This document shows, one piece after another, positions 18,266 to 26,792 of a stretch of DNA of 64,000 nt; the stretch's first letter is position 1; the number at the start of each line of letters is the position of its first letter. The notes beneath the pieces were generated by a model. It searched no databases and was not told the DNA's origin. It saw only the letters and a program-made list of their open reading frames with translations. The DNA comes from Bacteroidales bacterium (GTDB lineage Bacteria > Bacteroidota > Bacteroidia > Bacteroidales > BM520): contig JAEEQW010000011.1 in NCBI GenBank assembly GCA_016285515.1, positions 1-64,000 on the forward strand, written 5' to 3'. A program made the position numbers and the translations under genes.

Positions 18266-19822
18266 ATGGATAAAGTAAAAATTCTGTGGGTTGACGATGA
18301 AATAGAACTTCTGAAACCTCATATCATTTTCTTGCAAAACAAAGGATACGACGTCACCACCTCCAATAACGGTGGTGACGCTTTGGATATAATGTCGAAG
18401 GAAGTGTTCGACATAGTGTTTCTTGATGAGCAGATGCCGGGTATTTCAGGCATAGAAACTCTTGAAAGAATAAAGAGCAAATATCCTCTTGTACCGGTTG
18501 TCATGATTACCAAGAGCGAAGAGGAAAATCTGATGGAGAACGCAATTGGCTCAAATATTGCCGATTACCTTATTAAACCTGTAAATCCAAATCAGATATT
18601 GCTTTGTCTTAAGAAAAATCTTGACAACAGAAAACTTGTTGACGAAAAAAGCACTATGCAGTATCAGCAGGCATTCCGTCAAATCGGCATGAATATGTCG
18701 TACATTAACAGTTTCGATGAATGGGCCAATGTCTATAAGGAACTGGTTAACTGGGAACTGCGCCTTGGCTCACCTAGCACCAGCGGTATGTATGAGGTCT
18801 TTGAATCGCAGAAGATAGAGGCCAATAACCTTTTTTCGAGATTCATTGAGGCTAACTATGTCAACTGGTTGAAAATCAATAACCCTGACCGTCCGCTGAT
18901 GAATCAGGTAATACTTCAGAACGTTCTTTTCCCGTTAATTCAGAAAAACAAATCATTATTTCTCATTGTCGTTGACAATATGCGCTATGACCAGTGGAAG
19001 GTGATGGAAAGGATTATCGGCGACATATACCGTACCGACAAGGAATATATGGCATCAAGCATATTGCCCACTACTACCCAGTATGCACGAAATGCCTTGT
19101 TTGCCGGACTTATGCCTTCAGAAATACAAAAAAGATATCCCAAATATTGGCTCAACGAAGAGGATGAAGGGACCAAGAATCAGTATGAGGAATTCTTCCT
19201 CGGAGAGAACCTCAAACGACATGGGAAAAGCGATATTAAGTTCACATACAACAAGATACTCAACCTGCAAGCAGGTAAAAAATTCGTTGACGCTTTGCCG
19301 AATCTGCTGAACAATGAACTAAATGTATTGGTCTATAATTTCGTGGATATGCTGTCACATGCACGTACCGAAATGGAAATCATCAAAGAACTTGCAGACG
19401 ATGATGCTGCATACCGCTCAATAACTGAAACATGGTTCGAACATTCAGCGCTCTACGAAGTGTTTGAATATCTCGCCTCAAGGCATATTGACATAGTCAT
19501 AACCACTGACCATGGCTCCGTAAAAGTCGAAGGGCCAGTCAAAATAGTCGGTGACAAGGCCACCAACACCAACCTTCGTTATAAGGTCGGCAAAAACCTC
19601 GATTACAACAAAAAGGATGTCATGGAGATAAAACATCCTGAAGAGATTTATCTTCCAAAGGCCAACCTTTCATCAACGTATGTGTTTGCTAAAGGAAGCG
19701 ATTTCTTTGCATATCCTAACAACTTCAATTATTATGTCAGCTACTATAAGAACACTTTCCAACATGGCGGAATCTCCATGCAGGAAATGATTATTCCGGT
19801 TGCTGTGCTAAAAGCCAAGTAA
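18266..19822 (+). CDS. porX: T9SS two-component response regulator PorX
   Basis: A 518-residue regulator with an N-terminal receiver domain and a C-terminal PglZ/alkaline-phosphatase-like domain, the defining PorX layout. The receiver has acidic D10/D11, phosphoacceptor D54 (FLDEQMP), T82 and K104. The PglZ domain shows metal-site motifs FLIVVDNMRYDQW, NFVDMLSHARTE and TTDHGSVKVEG. PorX with sensor PorY and sigma factor SigP controls T9SS gene expression in Porphyromonas; its PglZ domain is reported to be a phosphodiesterase acting on oligonucleotides. porY and sigP are not in this window. First gene of a run with tsaE, aroB, aroA and others. Confidence 0.95.
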   Translation: MDKVKILWVDDEIELLKPHIIFLQNKGYDVTTSNNGGDALDIMSKEVFDIVFLDEQMPGISGIETLERIKSKYPLVPVVMITKSEEENLMENAIGSNIADYLIKPVNPNQILLCLKKNLDNRKLVDEKSTMQYQQAFRQIGMNMSYINSFDEWANVYKELVNWELRLGSPSTSGMYEVFESQKIEANNLFSRFIEANYVNWLKINNPDRPLMNQVILQNVLFPLIQKNKSLFLIVVDNMRYDQWKVMERIIGDIYRTDKEYMASSILPTTTQYARNALFAGLMPSEIQKRYPKYWLNEEDEGTKNQYEEFFLGENLKRHGKSDIKFTYNKILNLQAGKKFVDALPNLLNNELNVLVYNFVDMLSHARTEMEIIKELADDDAAYRSITETWFEHSALYEVFEYLASRHIDIVITTDHGSVKVEGPVKIVGDKATNTNLRYKVGKNLDYNKKDVMEIKHPEEIYLPKANLSSTYVFAKGSDFFAYPNNFNYYVSYYKNTFQHGGISMQEMIIPVAVLKAK

Positions 19823-19827
19823 TCACA

Positions 19828-20244
19828 ATGCAATTTATCTCAAACAATCCTGAGGGCCTAAAAGACATAGCACGTTCCATAATTGAGTCCTACCCTGAAT
19901 CACGTGTGTTCCCAATCTATGGGGAAATGGGTGCAGGAAAGACAACTCTTACAAAGGAATTATGTAACGTGCTGAATGTTATAGATATAGTCAACAGTCC
20001 AACTTTCGCCATAATCAATGAATATATCACCGACAAAAACGAAAGTGTATATCATTTTGACTGTTACAGGCTTAAAAACGTTAACGAATTTCTTGACATT
20101 GGTGGCTGTGATTATTTCTTCAGCGGCAACTACTGCTTTATCGAATGGCCCCAGATTGTAGAAGATTACCTGCCCGATGATTGTGTTAAAATCTTCATTG
20201 AAGTTGACGATGACACACAGGTTAGAACTATTAAAACCGAATGA
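19828..20244 (+). CDS. tsaE: tRNA t6A biosynthesis ATPase TsaE
   Basis: ATPase partner of TsaB/TsaD in threonylcarbamoylation of A37 in ANN-decoding tRNAs. The 138 residues include Walker A GEMGAGKTT (32-40) and the family block NSPTFAIINEY followed by YHFDCYRL. It starts 5 bases after the porX stop and overlaps aroB by 4 bases, so it sits within one transcript. The porX-tsaE order is, from memory, frequent in Bacteroidota. Confidence 0.95.
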   Translation: MQFISNNPEGLKDIARSIIESYPESRVFPIYGEMGAGKTTLTKELCNVLNVIDIVNSPTFAIINEYITDKNESVYHFDCYRLKNVNEFLDIGGCDYFFSGNYCFIEWPQIVEDYLPDDCVKIFIEVDDDTQVRTIKTE

Positions 20245-21293
20245 TGGATTATTTTGTCGTCGATGGCTCGGCATTTTGTAATGAACTTCGTGAGTTTATT
20301 GTAACAAATAATTATCACTCAAGACACATTTTCATTCTTACGGATGAAAATGTCAATAAATTCTGTCTCCCGACTATCCTGCCTGTTTTGGAAAATGCAA
20401 AATACGATGTTATTGTCTGTGAGGGAGGAGAGGAAAACAAGACATTAGAAACATGTTGTAAAATTTGGCAGCGTTTGTCGGATTTGAATTGTGACAGACA
20501 TTCATTTGTCATTATTGTAGGCGGTGGAGTTTTGTGCGATATGGGCAGCTTTGTCGCCGGCACATTTATACGCGGCATTGACTACATGCTCATCCCCACT
20601 ACTCTTCTCGCCCAGATTGATGCTGCATTCGGAGGAAAAAACGGCATAAACTTCCACAATGTCAAAAACCAAATCGGACTGTTTCTGAAACCGAAATCAG
20701 TAGCAGTGAATACGGATTTTCTCAAAACTCTTCCTGAAAGACAATTTAACTCCGGACTTGCTGAGGCTATCAAATACGGTATTTTGGGCGTTGATGGCAT
20801 ATTGAATGAAACTTGTCAGAAACCGCTCTCACACACAAGCATATTAAGAATCGTTGATGATGCTATACGGTTCAAGATAAGCATCACCGATGAAGATTTC
20901 ACTGAAAAAAATAAAAGAAAGATTCTGAATTTTGGCCATACTATAGGACATGCGGTGGAAACCTATTATATGCCACAACTGCTTCATGGAGAGGCTGTAG
21001 CCTTCGGGATGGTATGTGCGGTTCTGCTTTCAGAAAAAAAATTCAGTCTTGACAAGAAATATGCTGAAAAACTGATATCGATAATCCGTCTCCACTTCGA
21101 TAATAATATTGTTCAATCGTCTGACATTGAGGATATTATTGAGATTATGCGTCATGACAAGAAGAACGAAAATGGTGAAATAAAATTTGTCCTGCTCAAT
21201 GATATCCACTCGCAGGTTTACGATATAACTGTGTCCCTTGAGTACATCCGAGAAGCTATCAATGATGCTATAAAGATATTTGCTAATATATGA
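20241..21293 (+). CDS. aroB: 3-dehydroquinate synthase
   Basis: Second step of the shikimate pathway: converts DAHP to 3-dehydroquinate with NAD and a divalent metal. 350 residues. The NAD/metal region is VIIVGGGVLCDMGSFVAGTF; metal-ligand segments include ALAEAIKYG-like GLAEAIKYGILG, NFGHTIGHAVE and LHGEAVAFGM. Two adjacent ATGs (20241 and 20244) could start translation; both overlap the tsaE stop. The stop overlaps the aroA start by 4 bases. Confidence 0.95.
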   Translation: MMDYFVVDGSAFCNELREFIVTNNYHSRHIFILTDENVNKFCLPTILPVLENAKYDVIVCEGGEENKTLETCCKIWQRLSDLNCDRHSFVIIVGGGVLCDMGSFVAGTFIRGIDYMLIPTTLLAQIDAAFGGKNGINFHNVKNQIGLFLKPKSVAVNTDFLKTLPERQFNSGLAEAIKYGILGVDGILNETCQKPLSHTSILRIVDDAIRFKISITDEDFTEKNKRKILNFGHTIGHAVETYYMPQLLHGEAVAFGMVCAVLLSEKKFSLDKKYAEKLISIIRLHFDNNIVQSSDIEDIIEIMRHDKKNENGEIKFVLLNDIHSQVYDITVSLEYIREAINDAIKIFANI

Positions 21294-22504
21294 ACATCCC
21301 ATTCAGCAAAAGCGAATACAACAGGTTTCTAATTCTTTCATACCTGTATGGAGACCATATTCCACAACCAACATACGACTGTCCGGATGATGTGAAACTT
21401 CTGTACAAAACACTTGATGAATTTCCACAACGAACAATAAACTGCGATAATGCAGGCACTGTCTTTAGATTTATGCTTTCGGTCGTTTCAGCGAAACATC
21501 AGCCTTACCCCATTGTAATTACAGGCAGCGAAAGAATGCTTGAAAGACCTATAGAACCGTTAGTCAGCATATTACAACAATTAGGAGCAGATATTTCATA
21601 CATCGGCAAGAACGGTTTCCCGCCCGTCAGAGTGAACGGCTCTGTGAATCCGGATTGTTTCAGTGAGATTTTCTTCAATGATGTTGTCAGCAGTCAGTTT
21701 GTATCGTCAATTATGATGATTGCACCTGTATTCACACACGGATTAATCATACATTATAATAATATTCCATCGTTCGAATATGTAAGGATGACTTCGAAAA
21801 TGATGAACATCTTTGGACTGAAGAATGAGATTACAAAAAAAGAAATCAAAGTCTGTCACATCGGAAATGAGGTGAAAATTAAAGAATCAATTCTTGAAAG
21901 GGACTGGTCATCTGCTGCATATATCTATCCGATATTATTGATTGATAACAAATTGCAACCTGTTATTAAAGAATTACATACTAATAGCATGCAAGGCGAT
22001 GAAATGATAGTCAGCATTGCAGAAATGTTTGGCATCGTGTCGGATAACACAAATGACGGAATAGTACTGCATTATGATAAAAGTCATATTGCAGGAGAAA
22101 GAAATATTAATGTTATCAATGTGCCGGATTTGACACCCGCTATTGCAACTTTGGCATCTCTTCAGGATGGCAGGACAAATATCTTGGGAATGAAAAATCT
22201 CAAATGGAAAGAGTCAGACCGTCTTGCATGTATAGTCGGTAATTTGTCTAAGCTTGGCATTGATGTGCAAGTGAATTCCAATGATTCAATAACCATAATT
22301 TCGGAAGATACAATAAGCAAAATCAGAAATATAGATTCTCAGATAACGGTCAGCTCCTCTAACGACCATCGTATTGCAATGTCGCTTTATCCCTTCACTT
22401 TGCTGAATCCAAATATAATAATTGACGACTTGAAATGCGTCTCCAAATCATTTCCGAATTTTATAGGGGAAATATCAACTATTTTTAATACCTTTGCAGT
22501 TTAA
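21290..22504 (+). CDS. aroA: 3-phosphoshikimate 1-carboxyvinyltransferase (EPSP synthase)
   Basis: Joins PEP and shikimate-3-phosphate in the shikimate pathway. 404 residues, slightly short at the N-terminus for the family but keeping the substrate motif PFSKSEYNRFL (4-14). Other conserved blocks are NAGTVFRFM, RMLERPIEPL, WKESDRLA and SNDHRIAMSL. The ATGA overlap with aroB indicates coupled translation. aroB and aroA together make this an aromatic amino acid/chorismate module inside the porX operon. Confidence 0.95.
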   Translation: MNIPFSKSEYNRFLILSYLYGDHIPQPTYDCPDDVKLLYKTLDEFPQRTINCDNAGTVFRFMLSVVSAKHQPYPIVITGSERMLERPIEPLVSILQQLGADISYIGKNGFPPVRVNGSVNPDCFSEIFFNDVVSSQFVSSIMMIAPVFTHGLIIHYNNIPSFEYVRMTSKMMNIFGLKNEITKKEIKVCHIGNEVKIKESILERDWSSAAYIYPILLIDNKLQPVIKELHTNSMQGDEMIVSIAEMFGIVSDNTNDGIVLHYDKSHIAGERNINVINVPDLTPAIATLASLQDGRTNILGMKNLKWKESDRLACIVGNLSKLGIDVQVNSNDSITIISEDTISKIRNIDSQITVSSSNDHRIAMSLYPFTLLNPNIIIDDLKCVSKSFPNFIGEISTIFNTFAV

Positions 22505-22515
22505 AATTAGAAAAA

Positions 22516-23235
22516 ATGGTTGTTGATTTATTCGTTCCATGCTATATTGACCAGTTATATCCACAGACTGCCTTCAATGCAATAAAGGTTCTAAAAAAAT
22601 GCGGTGTGGAAGTTAATTATAATTCACAGCAGACATGCTGCGGCAAGATTGCTTTTGAGTCAGGATTCAGAACAGAAGCCGAGGAATTGGGTGAGAAATT
22701 TCTCAACGAATTCAGCGGTGAAAACCCAATTGTAGGTCTTTCAGTTTCATGTGTCGCCTACATTCAGAAAAGATATAAAAATCTTTTTTACAATACAGGA
22801 AATCATCCACGTTTTCAAGCAGTTGAGAAAAATATTTTCTGCATCGAGGATTTTCTCGTAAACAAATTGAATGTTACGGATTTTGGTGCGACATTCGAGA
22901 AAACAGCAATTTATCATGATTCATGCAGTTCTTTGAACCTTTATAACAAAAGATTGTATGATGAGCCTCGCAAACTTCTGAAAAATGTCTGCGGACTTAA
23001 CCTTTTGGAGACAGGGAAAGGTTCATGTTCAGGCAGCGGCGATCTGTTCACGGTTAAATACAGTTCCGTATCTTCAGCAATGATTGAGACTGAGATTAAA
23101 GCAGCACTTGACTGCGAAGCAAGCACTATTATCGTTTCTGACAGTAGCTGCATGATGAATCTCGAAGGTTACATCAGAAAAAACAATCTGCCTCTTGCCG
23201 TTGTCCATCTGATTGACGTAATCTCCTCCTTCTAA
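22516..23235 (+). CDS. LutA-like (Fe-S)-oxidoreductase subunit with altered second CCG motif
   Basis: A 239-residue member of the LutA/YkgE (CCG-domain) family, whose classical members form an L-lactate oxidation complex with LutB and LutC. The first cysteine motif is normal (QQTCCGKIAFESG). The second, usually CCGFGG in LutA, reads SCSGSGDLFTVKY, so the second Cys is replaced by Ser. Other cysteines (SVSC, DSCS, SSCMMN) are kept. No lutB or lutC lies beside it; it sits between aroA and tex with 11- and 14-base gaps. It may be a specialised paralogue, for instance related to a heterodisulfide-type or sulfur-handling CCG protein; the electron partner is unknown. Confidence 0.75.
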   Translation: MVVDLFVPCYIDQLYPQTAFNAIKVLKKCGVEVNYNSQQTCCGKIAFESGFRTEAEELGEKFLNEFSGENPIVGLSVSCVAYIQKRYKNLFYNTGNHPRFQAVEKNIFCIEDFLVNKLNVTDFGATFEKTAIYHDSCSSLNLYNKRLYDEPRKLLKNVCGLNLLETGKGSCSGSGDLFTVKYSSVSSAMIETEIKAALDCEASTIIVSDSSCMMNLEGYIRKNNLPLAVVHLIDVISSF

Positions 23236-23249
23236 CACATAATCATTAT

Positions 23250-25382
23250 ATGACAGACGAAGTGATATTTCACAGGATTGCCAAAGAACTGGGTATTAAC
23301 TTTGTCCAGGTGAGCAATACTTGTCGTTTGCTTGACAATGGTGATACAATACCGTTCATTGCACGATATAGAAAAGAAGCCACTGGCAGTCTTGATGAGG
23401 TTACCATTGAAAGCATCAGAGACATGCGGCAGAAGATGCTTGATGTTGAGAAACGCAGAACTTTCATACTCAACACATTAGAGGAAGAAAATGTCATCAC
23501 CGACGAACTTAGGCTGAAAATAGAGAATGCTGAAACGTTGGTTGAACTTGAGGACTTGTATCTTCCTTACAAACCGAAAAGAAAAACAAGAGCATCAATT
23601 GCAAAAGAAAAAGGACTTGAGCCTCTTGCTGATATTATTCTGCGTCAACAAAACATTGATGTCAAATCAAAGGCCGAGCAATTTGTCAGCGAAGAAAAAG
23701 GCGTTGTATCTGCCGAGGATGCAATTCATGGAGCTTCCGACATTATTGCGGAAAGAATAAACGAGGACGCCTACACCCGTTCCAAAATCCGTAATCTGTT
23801 TAACAAAAAAGCACATATTGTTGCAAAAGTGGCAAAAGGAATGGAAGATGAAGGCAATACATACAGACAATATTTCGATTATGATGAGCTTCTGACAAAA
23901 GCTCCTTCACACAGAATTTTAGCCGTTTTCAGAGGTGAGAACGAGAAAATTCTTAAACTTAAAATCCGTCCTGATGAAGCTGAAGCCATGAGCATCCTTG
24001 ACAGGATTTATGTGCGTGGAAACAATGAATCGTCTGAAATCGTCAGGAGGTCTGCTGAAGACTCTTATGACAGGTTGCTTGCTCCATCAATTGAAACAGA
24101 AATCAGAGCAGATGCCAAGGAAAAAGCGGACAAGACTGCGATTGCGGTGTTTGCTGACAATCTGCGTCAGCTGCTGATGGCTCCCCCACTCCACGGCAAG
24201 AATGTGCTTGCAATAGATCCGGGATTCCGTACGGGCTGCAAAGTCACAGTGTTGAACAAAAACGGGAAACTGCTTCACAATGATACCATATACCCTCATC
24301 CACCAGAACCGAAGATTCCTGAGTCAATTAACAAAATACTCAATATGGTGGAGATGTATGATATAGACGCAATCGCAATAGGAAACGGCACGGCCGGAAG
24401 GGAAACTGAAAACTTCATAAAAAGAATCCGTTTCCCTAAGGATATAGTGGCTGTTATGGTCAATGAAAGCGGTGCATCAGTATATAGTGCGTCAAAGATA
24501 GCACGAGACGAATTTCCAGAGTATGATGTTACTGTAAGAGGCTCTGTGTCAATTGGAAGGCGTCTTATCGACCCATTGGCTGAACTTGTTAAAATAGACC
24601 CCAAATCAATCGGTGTGGGACAATATCAGCATGATGTAAATCAGACTGAACTTCAAAAATGCCTGCAATCGGTGGTTGACAGCTGTGTGAATGCAGTTGG
24701 CGTTGATGTAAACACCGCATCCAAGGAACTTCTGGTTCATATTTCAGGACTCGGTCCTGTCCTTGCCCAGAACATTATAGACTACCGCAATGAAAACGGC
24801 GATTTCAAGTTGAGAAGTGACCTTAAGAAGGTAAAACGTTTCGGTGACAAGGCTTTTGAACAGTCGGCAGGTTTCCTCCGTATCAGCGGCGGAGCCAATC
24901 CGTTGGACAACAGTGCGGTACATCCCGAATCATATCATATTGTCGAAGAAATGGCATCCGACTTGGGGTGTGATGTTTCTGAACTCATCTCCAATAAGGA
25001 ACTGATTAATAAAATTGACATCAAAAAGTATGTTACAAATACAACCGGACTGCCCACACTCAATGACATAAAATCGGAGCTCGAAAAACCAGGCAGAGAT
25101 CCACGATGCACTTTCGATATATTTGAATTCGACAAGAATGTCAAAACAATTGACGATGTCAAACCAGGAATGATTCTTCCAGGGATAATCACAAACATAA
25201 CATCTTTCGGTGCATTTGTTGATATAGGAATACATGAAGACGGACTGGTTCACATTTCCCAAATGGCCGACAGATACGTCAGTGACCCGAATAAAATTGT
25301 AAAGTTAAATCAGAAAGTTATGGTTAAAGTCCTTGAAGTTGACACTAAAAGGAAAAGAATTTCGTTATCTATGAAAAAATAA
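23250..25382 (+). CDS. tex: Tex family RNA-binding transcription accessory protein
   Basis: A 710-residue cytoplasmic nucleic-acid-binding protein. In order it has an N-terminal helical Tex domain (IPFIARYRKEATGSLDE at 31-47), a YqgF/RNase H-like domain (NVLAIDPGFRTGCKV near 316), a helix-hairpin-helix block (HISGLGPVLAQNIIDYR near 498), and an S1 domain at about 637-705 (GAFVDIGIHEDGLVHIS). Length and domain order are normal. Tex proteins affect transcription or RNA turnover; the exact role is not well defined. Confidence 0.95.
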   Translation: MTDEVIFHRIAKELGINFVQVSNTCRLLDNGDTIPFIARYRKEATGSLDEVTIESIRDMRQKMLDVEKRRTFILNTLEEENVITDELRLKIENAETLVELEDLYLPYKPKRKTRASIAKEKGLEPLADIILRQQNIDVKSKAEQFVSEEKGVVSAEDAIHGASDIIAERINEDAYTRSKIRNLFNKKAHIVAKVAKGMEDEGNTYRQYFDYDELLTKAPSHRILAVFRGENEKILKLKIRPDEAEAMSILDRIYVRGNNESSEIVRRSAEDSYDRLLAPSIETEIRADAKEKADKTAIAVFADNLRQLLMAPPLHGKNVLAIDPGFRTGCKVTVLNKNGKLLHNDTIYPHPPEPKIPESINKILNMVEMYDIDAIAIGNGTAGRETENFIKRIRFPKDIVAVMVNESGASVYSASKIARDEFPEYDVTVRGSVSIGRRLIDPLAELVKIDPKSIGVGQYQHDVNQTELQKCLQSVVDSCVNAVGVDVNTASKELLVHISGLGPVLAQNIIDYRNENGDFKLRSDLKKVKRFGDKAFEQSAGFLRISGGANPLDNSAVHPESYHIVEEMASDLGCDVSELISNKELINKIDIKKYVTNTTGLPTLNDIKSELEKPGRDPRCTFDIFEFDKNVKTIDDVKPGMILPGIITNITSFGAFVDIGIHEDGLVHISQMADRYVSDPNKIVKLNQKVMVKVLEVDTKRKRISLSMKK

Positions 25383-25388
25383 AACTTT

Positions 25389-26309
25389 ATGAAAAAGAGG
25401 TCGCTACTGCTTTTATTTATCATATTACTGTCGCTCAACACTTTGCATGCCCAAATAGTTAAGGGCTACGGCGCATTGGGAACTAACCTCGCACAGGTTG
25501 ACGGGGATGAGGCATACGGTTTCTATAAATTCGGACTTAACATAGGGCTTGGTGCTGAAGTTAAGTTTTCTGATTTGTTTTCCGGTTCCATTGAGGCAAA
25601 TTTCAACCAGAAAGGAGCCAGAAAATATATGTTCTACTATGGCTATAATCTTCGCATAAACTATGCCGAAGTACCAATAATGTTTCATGTGACCGACAAT
25701 CATAATGTGAAATTCGGCATCGGTGCTTCATATTCCCGTCCGGTAGGCACCATATACGAAAACGATCCGAGAGATGGGTATGGACAGGATGAATACGGCA
25801 ATCTTTATTCTTTCTTCTCCATTAAGAACAAAACCGATGAAATGACAACATACAAGCAATTCAGGGATGCAAATGACGGTCATTATGATACTGAAGCATA
25901 CGCCGAAGAATATTATAATCAAGTTGTTGTACCTTGGAATGCCGCCAACAACAAATTTGCAAAAAACAATTTCAGCCTGATGGCGGAAATAACTTTCCCG
26001 ATCTGGAGACAGCTAAAGGGCAATATCAGATATTCATATACACTTACCACAATTCGCAAGGTTGACTATTATTTTTACAACGGTATCAACTTTGACAATA
26101 CAGACACCAAATATGAATTGTATGATGACGGCGGCTTTTATGTAACTCCGGAGGGACAGTATTATAAGGACTATTTTGAGGCATTTACAAGAAACGAACA
26201 CCATAATTGTCTGATGTTCAGACTTTTGTTTTATTTCAACGAAAAACAGGCCGATAAAAACAAGGAAGCTGAAAAAGCTGCAAAAGAAAAAATGAATTAT
26301 GGTTACTGA
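25389..26309 (+). CDS. Outer-membrane beta-barrel protein
   Basis: A predicted outer-membrane protein of 306 residues. The signal peptide (1-22, ending LHAQ) is followed by alternating hydrophobic/polar strands (GYGALGTNLAQVDG, GLGAEVKFSDLFSGSIEANF, MFHVTDNHNVKFGIGASYS) as in the Bacteroidota outer-membrane beta-barrel families. A long polar insertion with many Tyr and Asp (about 115-185) may be an extracellular loop. The C-terminus is a charged Lys/Glu tail. It lies 6 bases after tex. No specific function recognised. Confidence 0.8.
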   Translation: MKKRSLLLLFIILLSLNTLHAQIVKGYGALGTNLAQVDGDEAYGFYKFGLNIGLGAEVKFSDLFSGSIEANFNQKGARKYMFYYGYNLRINYAEVPIMFHVTDNHNVKFGIGASYSRPVGTIYENDPRDGYGQDEYGNLYSFFSIKNKTDEMTTYKQFRDANDGHYDTEAYAEEYYNQVVVPWNAANNKFAKNNFSLMAEITFPIWRQLKGNIRYSYTLTTIRKVDYYFYNGINFDNTDTKYELYDDGGFYVTPEGQYYKDYFEAFTRNEHHNCLMFRLLFYFNEKQADKNKEAEKAAKEKMNYGY

Positions 26310-26356
26310 TTATGAATTTTTTTTTCAAAAAACCTCTGTATTATAAAAATTTATAG

Positions 26357-26364
26357 TACTTTTG
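26357..26364 (+). promoter_or_regulatory. TAnnTTTG -7 promoter element for rpsO
   Basis: TACTTTTG followed by CAG on the plus strand, 41 bases before the rpsO ATG. Confidence 0.7.
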
Positions 26365-26405
26365 CAGTCCGAAATTTAGAGTATTAAAAAGAAAATATTA
26401 TTGAG

Positions 26406-26675
26406 ATGTATTTAACTCCTGAAATTAAAGAAAAAATTTTTGCTGAATATGGTAAATCAGCAAAGGATACTGGTTCAACAGAAGCACAGATTGCTTTGTT
26501 CTCATTCAGAATCAAACACTTGACAGAGCATCTGAAGCAAAACAAAAAAGATTTGTTCACAGAACGTGCACTTTACAGACTCACTGGTAAAAGAAGAAAA
26601 CTTCTTGACTATCTGAAGAAGAATGATATTCAGAGATACAGGGATATCGTAGCAAAGCTTGGTTTAAGAAAATAA
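26406..26675 (+). CDS. rpsO: 30S ribosomal protein S15
   Basis: A primary 16S rRNA-binding protein of the small subunit platform. Its 89 residues are the full family length, with conserved [24 protein letters not shown] and [16 protein letters not shown]. It is followed by a strong terminator and then pnp, the classical rpsO-pnp neighbourhood. Confidence 0.98.
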   Translation: MYLTPEIKEKIFAEYGKSAKDTGSTEAQIALFSFRIKHLTEHLKQNKKDLFTERALYRLTGKRRKLLDYLKKNDIQRYRDIVAKLGLRK

Positions 26676-26699
26676 CATTACACAATAAGAAATGGATAC

Positions 26700-26732
26700 A
26701 AAAAAGGCAATTATGCATAATTGCCTTTTTTT
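26700..26732 (+). terminator. Rho-independent terminator between rpsO and pnp
   Basis: AAAAGGCAATTATG pairs with CATAATTGCCTTTT, followed by T-rich sequence. The stem is nearly perfect. It may also act on the opposite strand. Confidence 0.92.
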
Positions 26733-26792
26733 GTATTTTTATATCCATTTCACAACCATTAGTTTACATTTTATATAACAGAATTTAACAAT

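Noticed and set aside
26700-26732. Palindrome considered as an operator for pnp
   Set aside because: A-run and T-rich flanks and position after rpsO make it a terminator.
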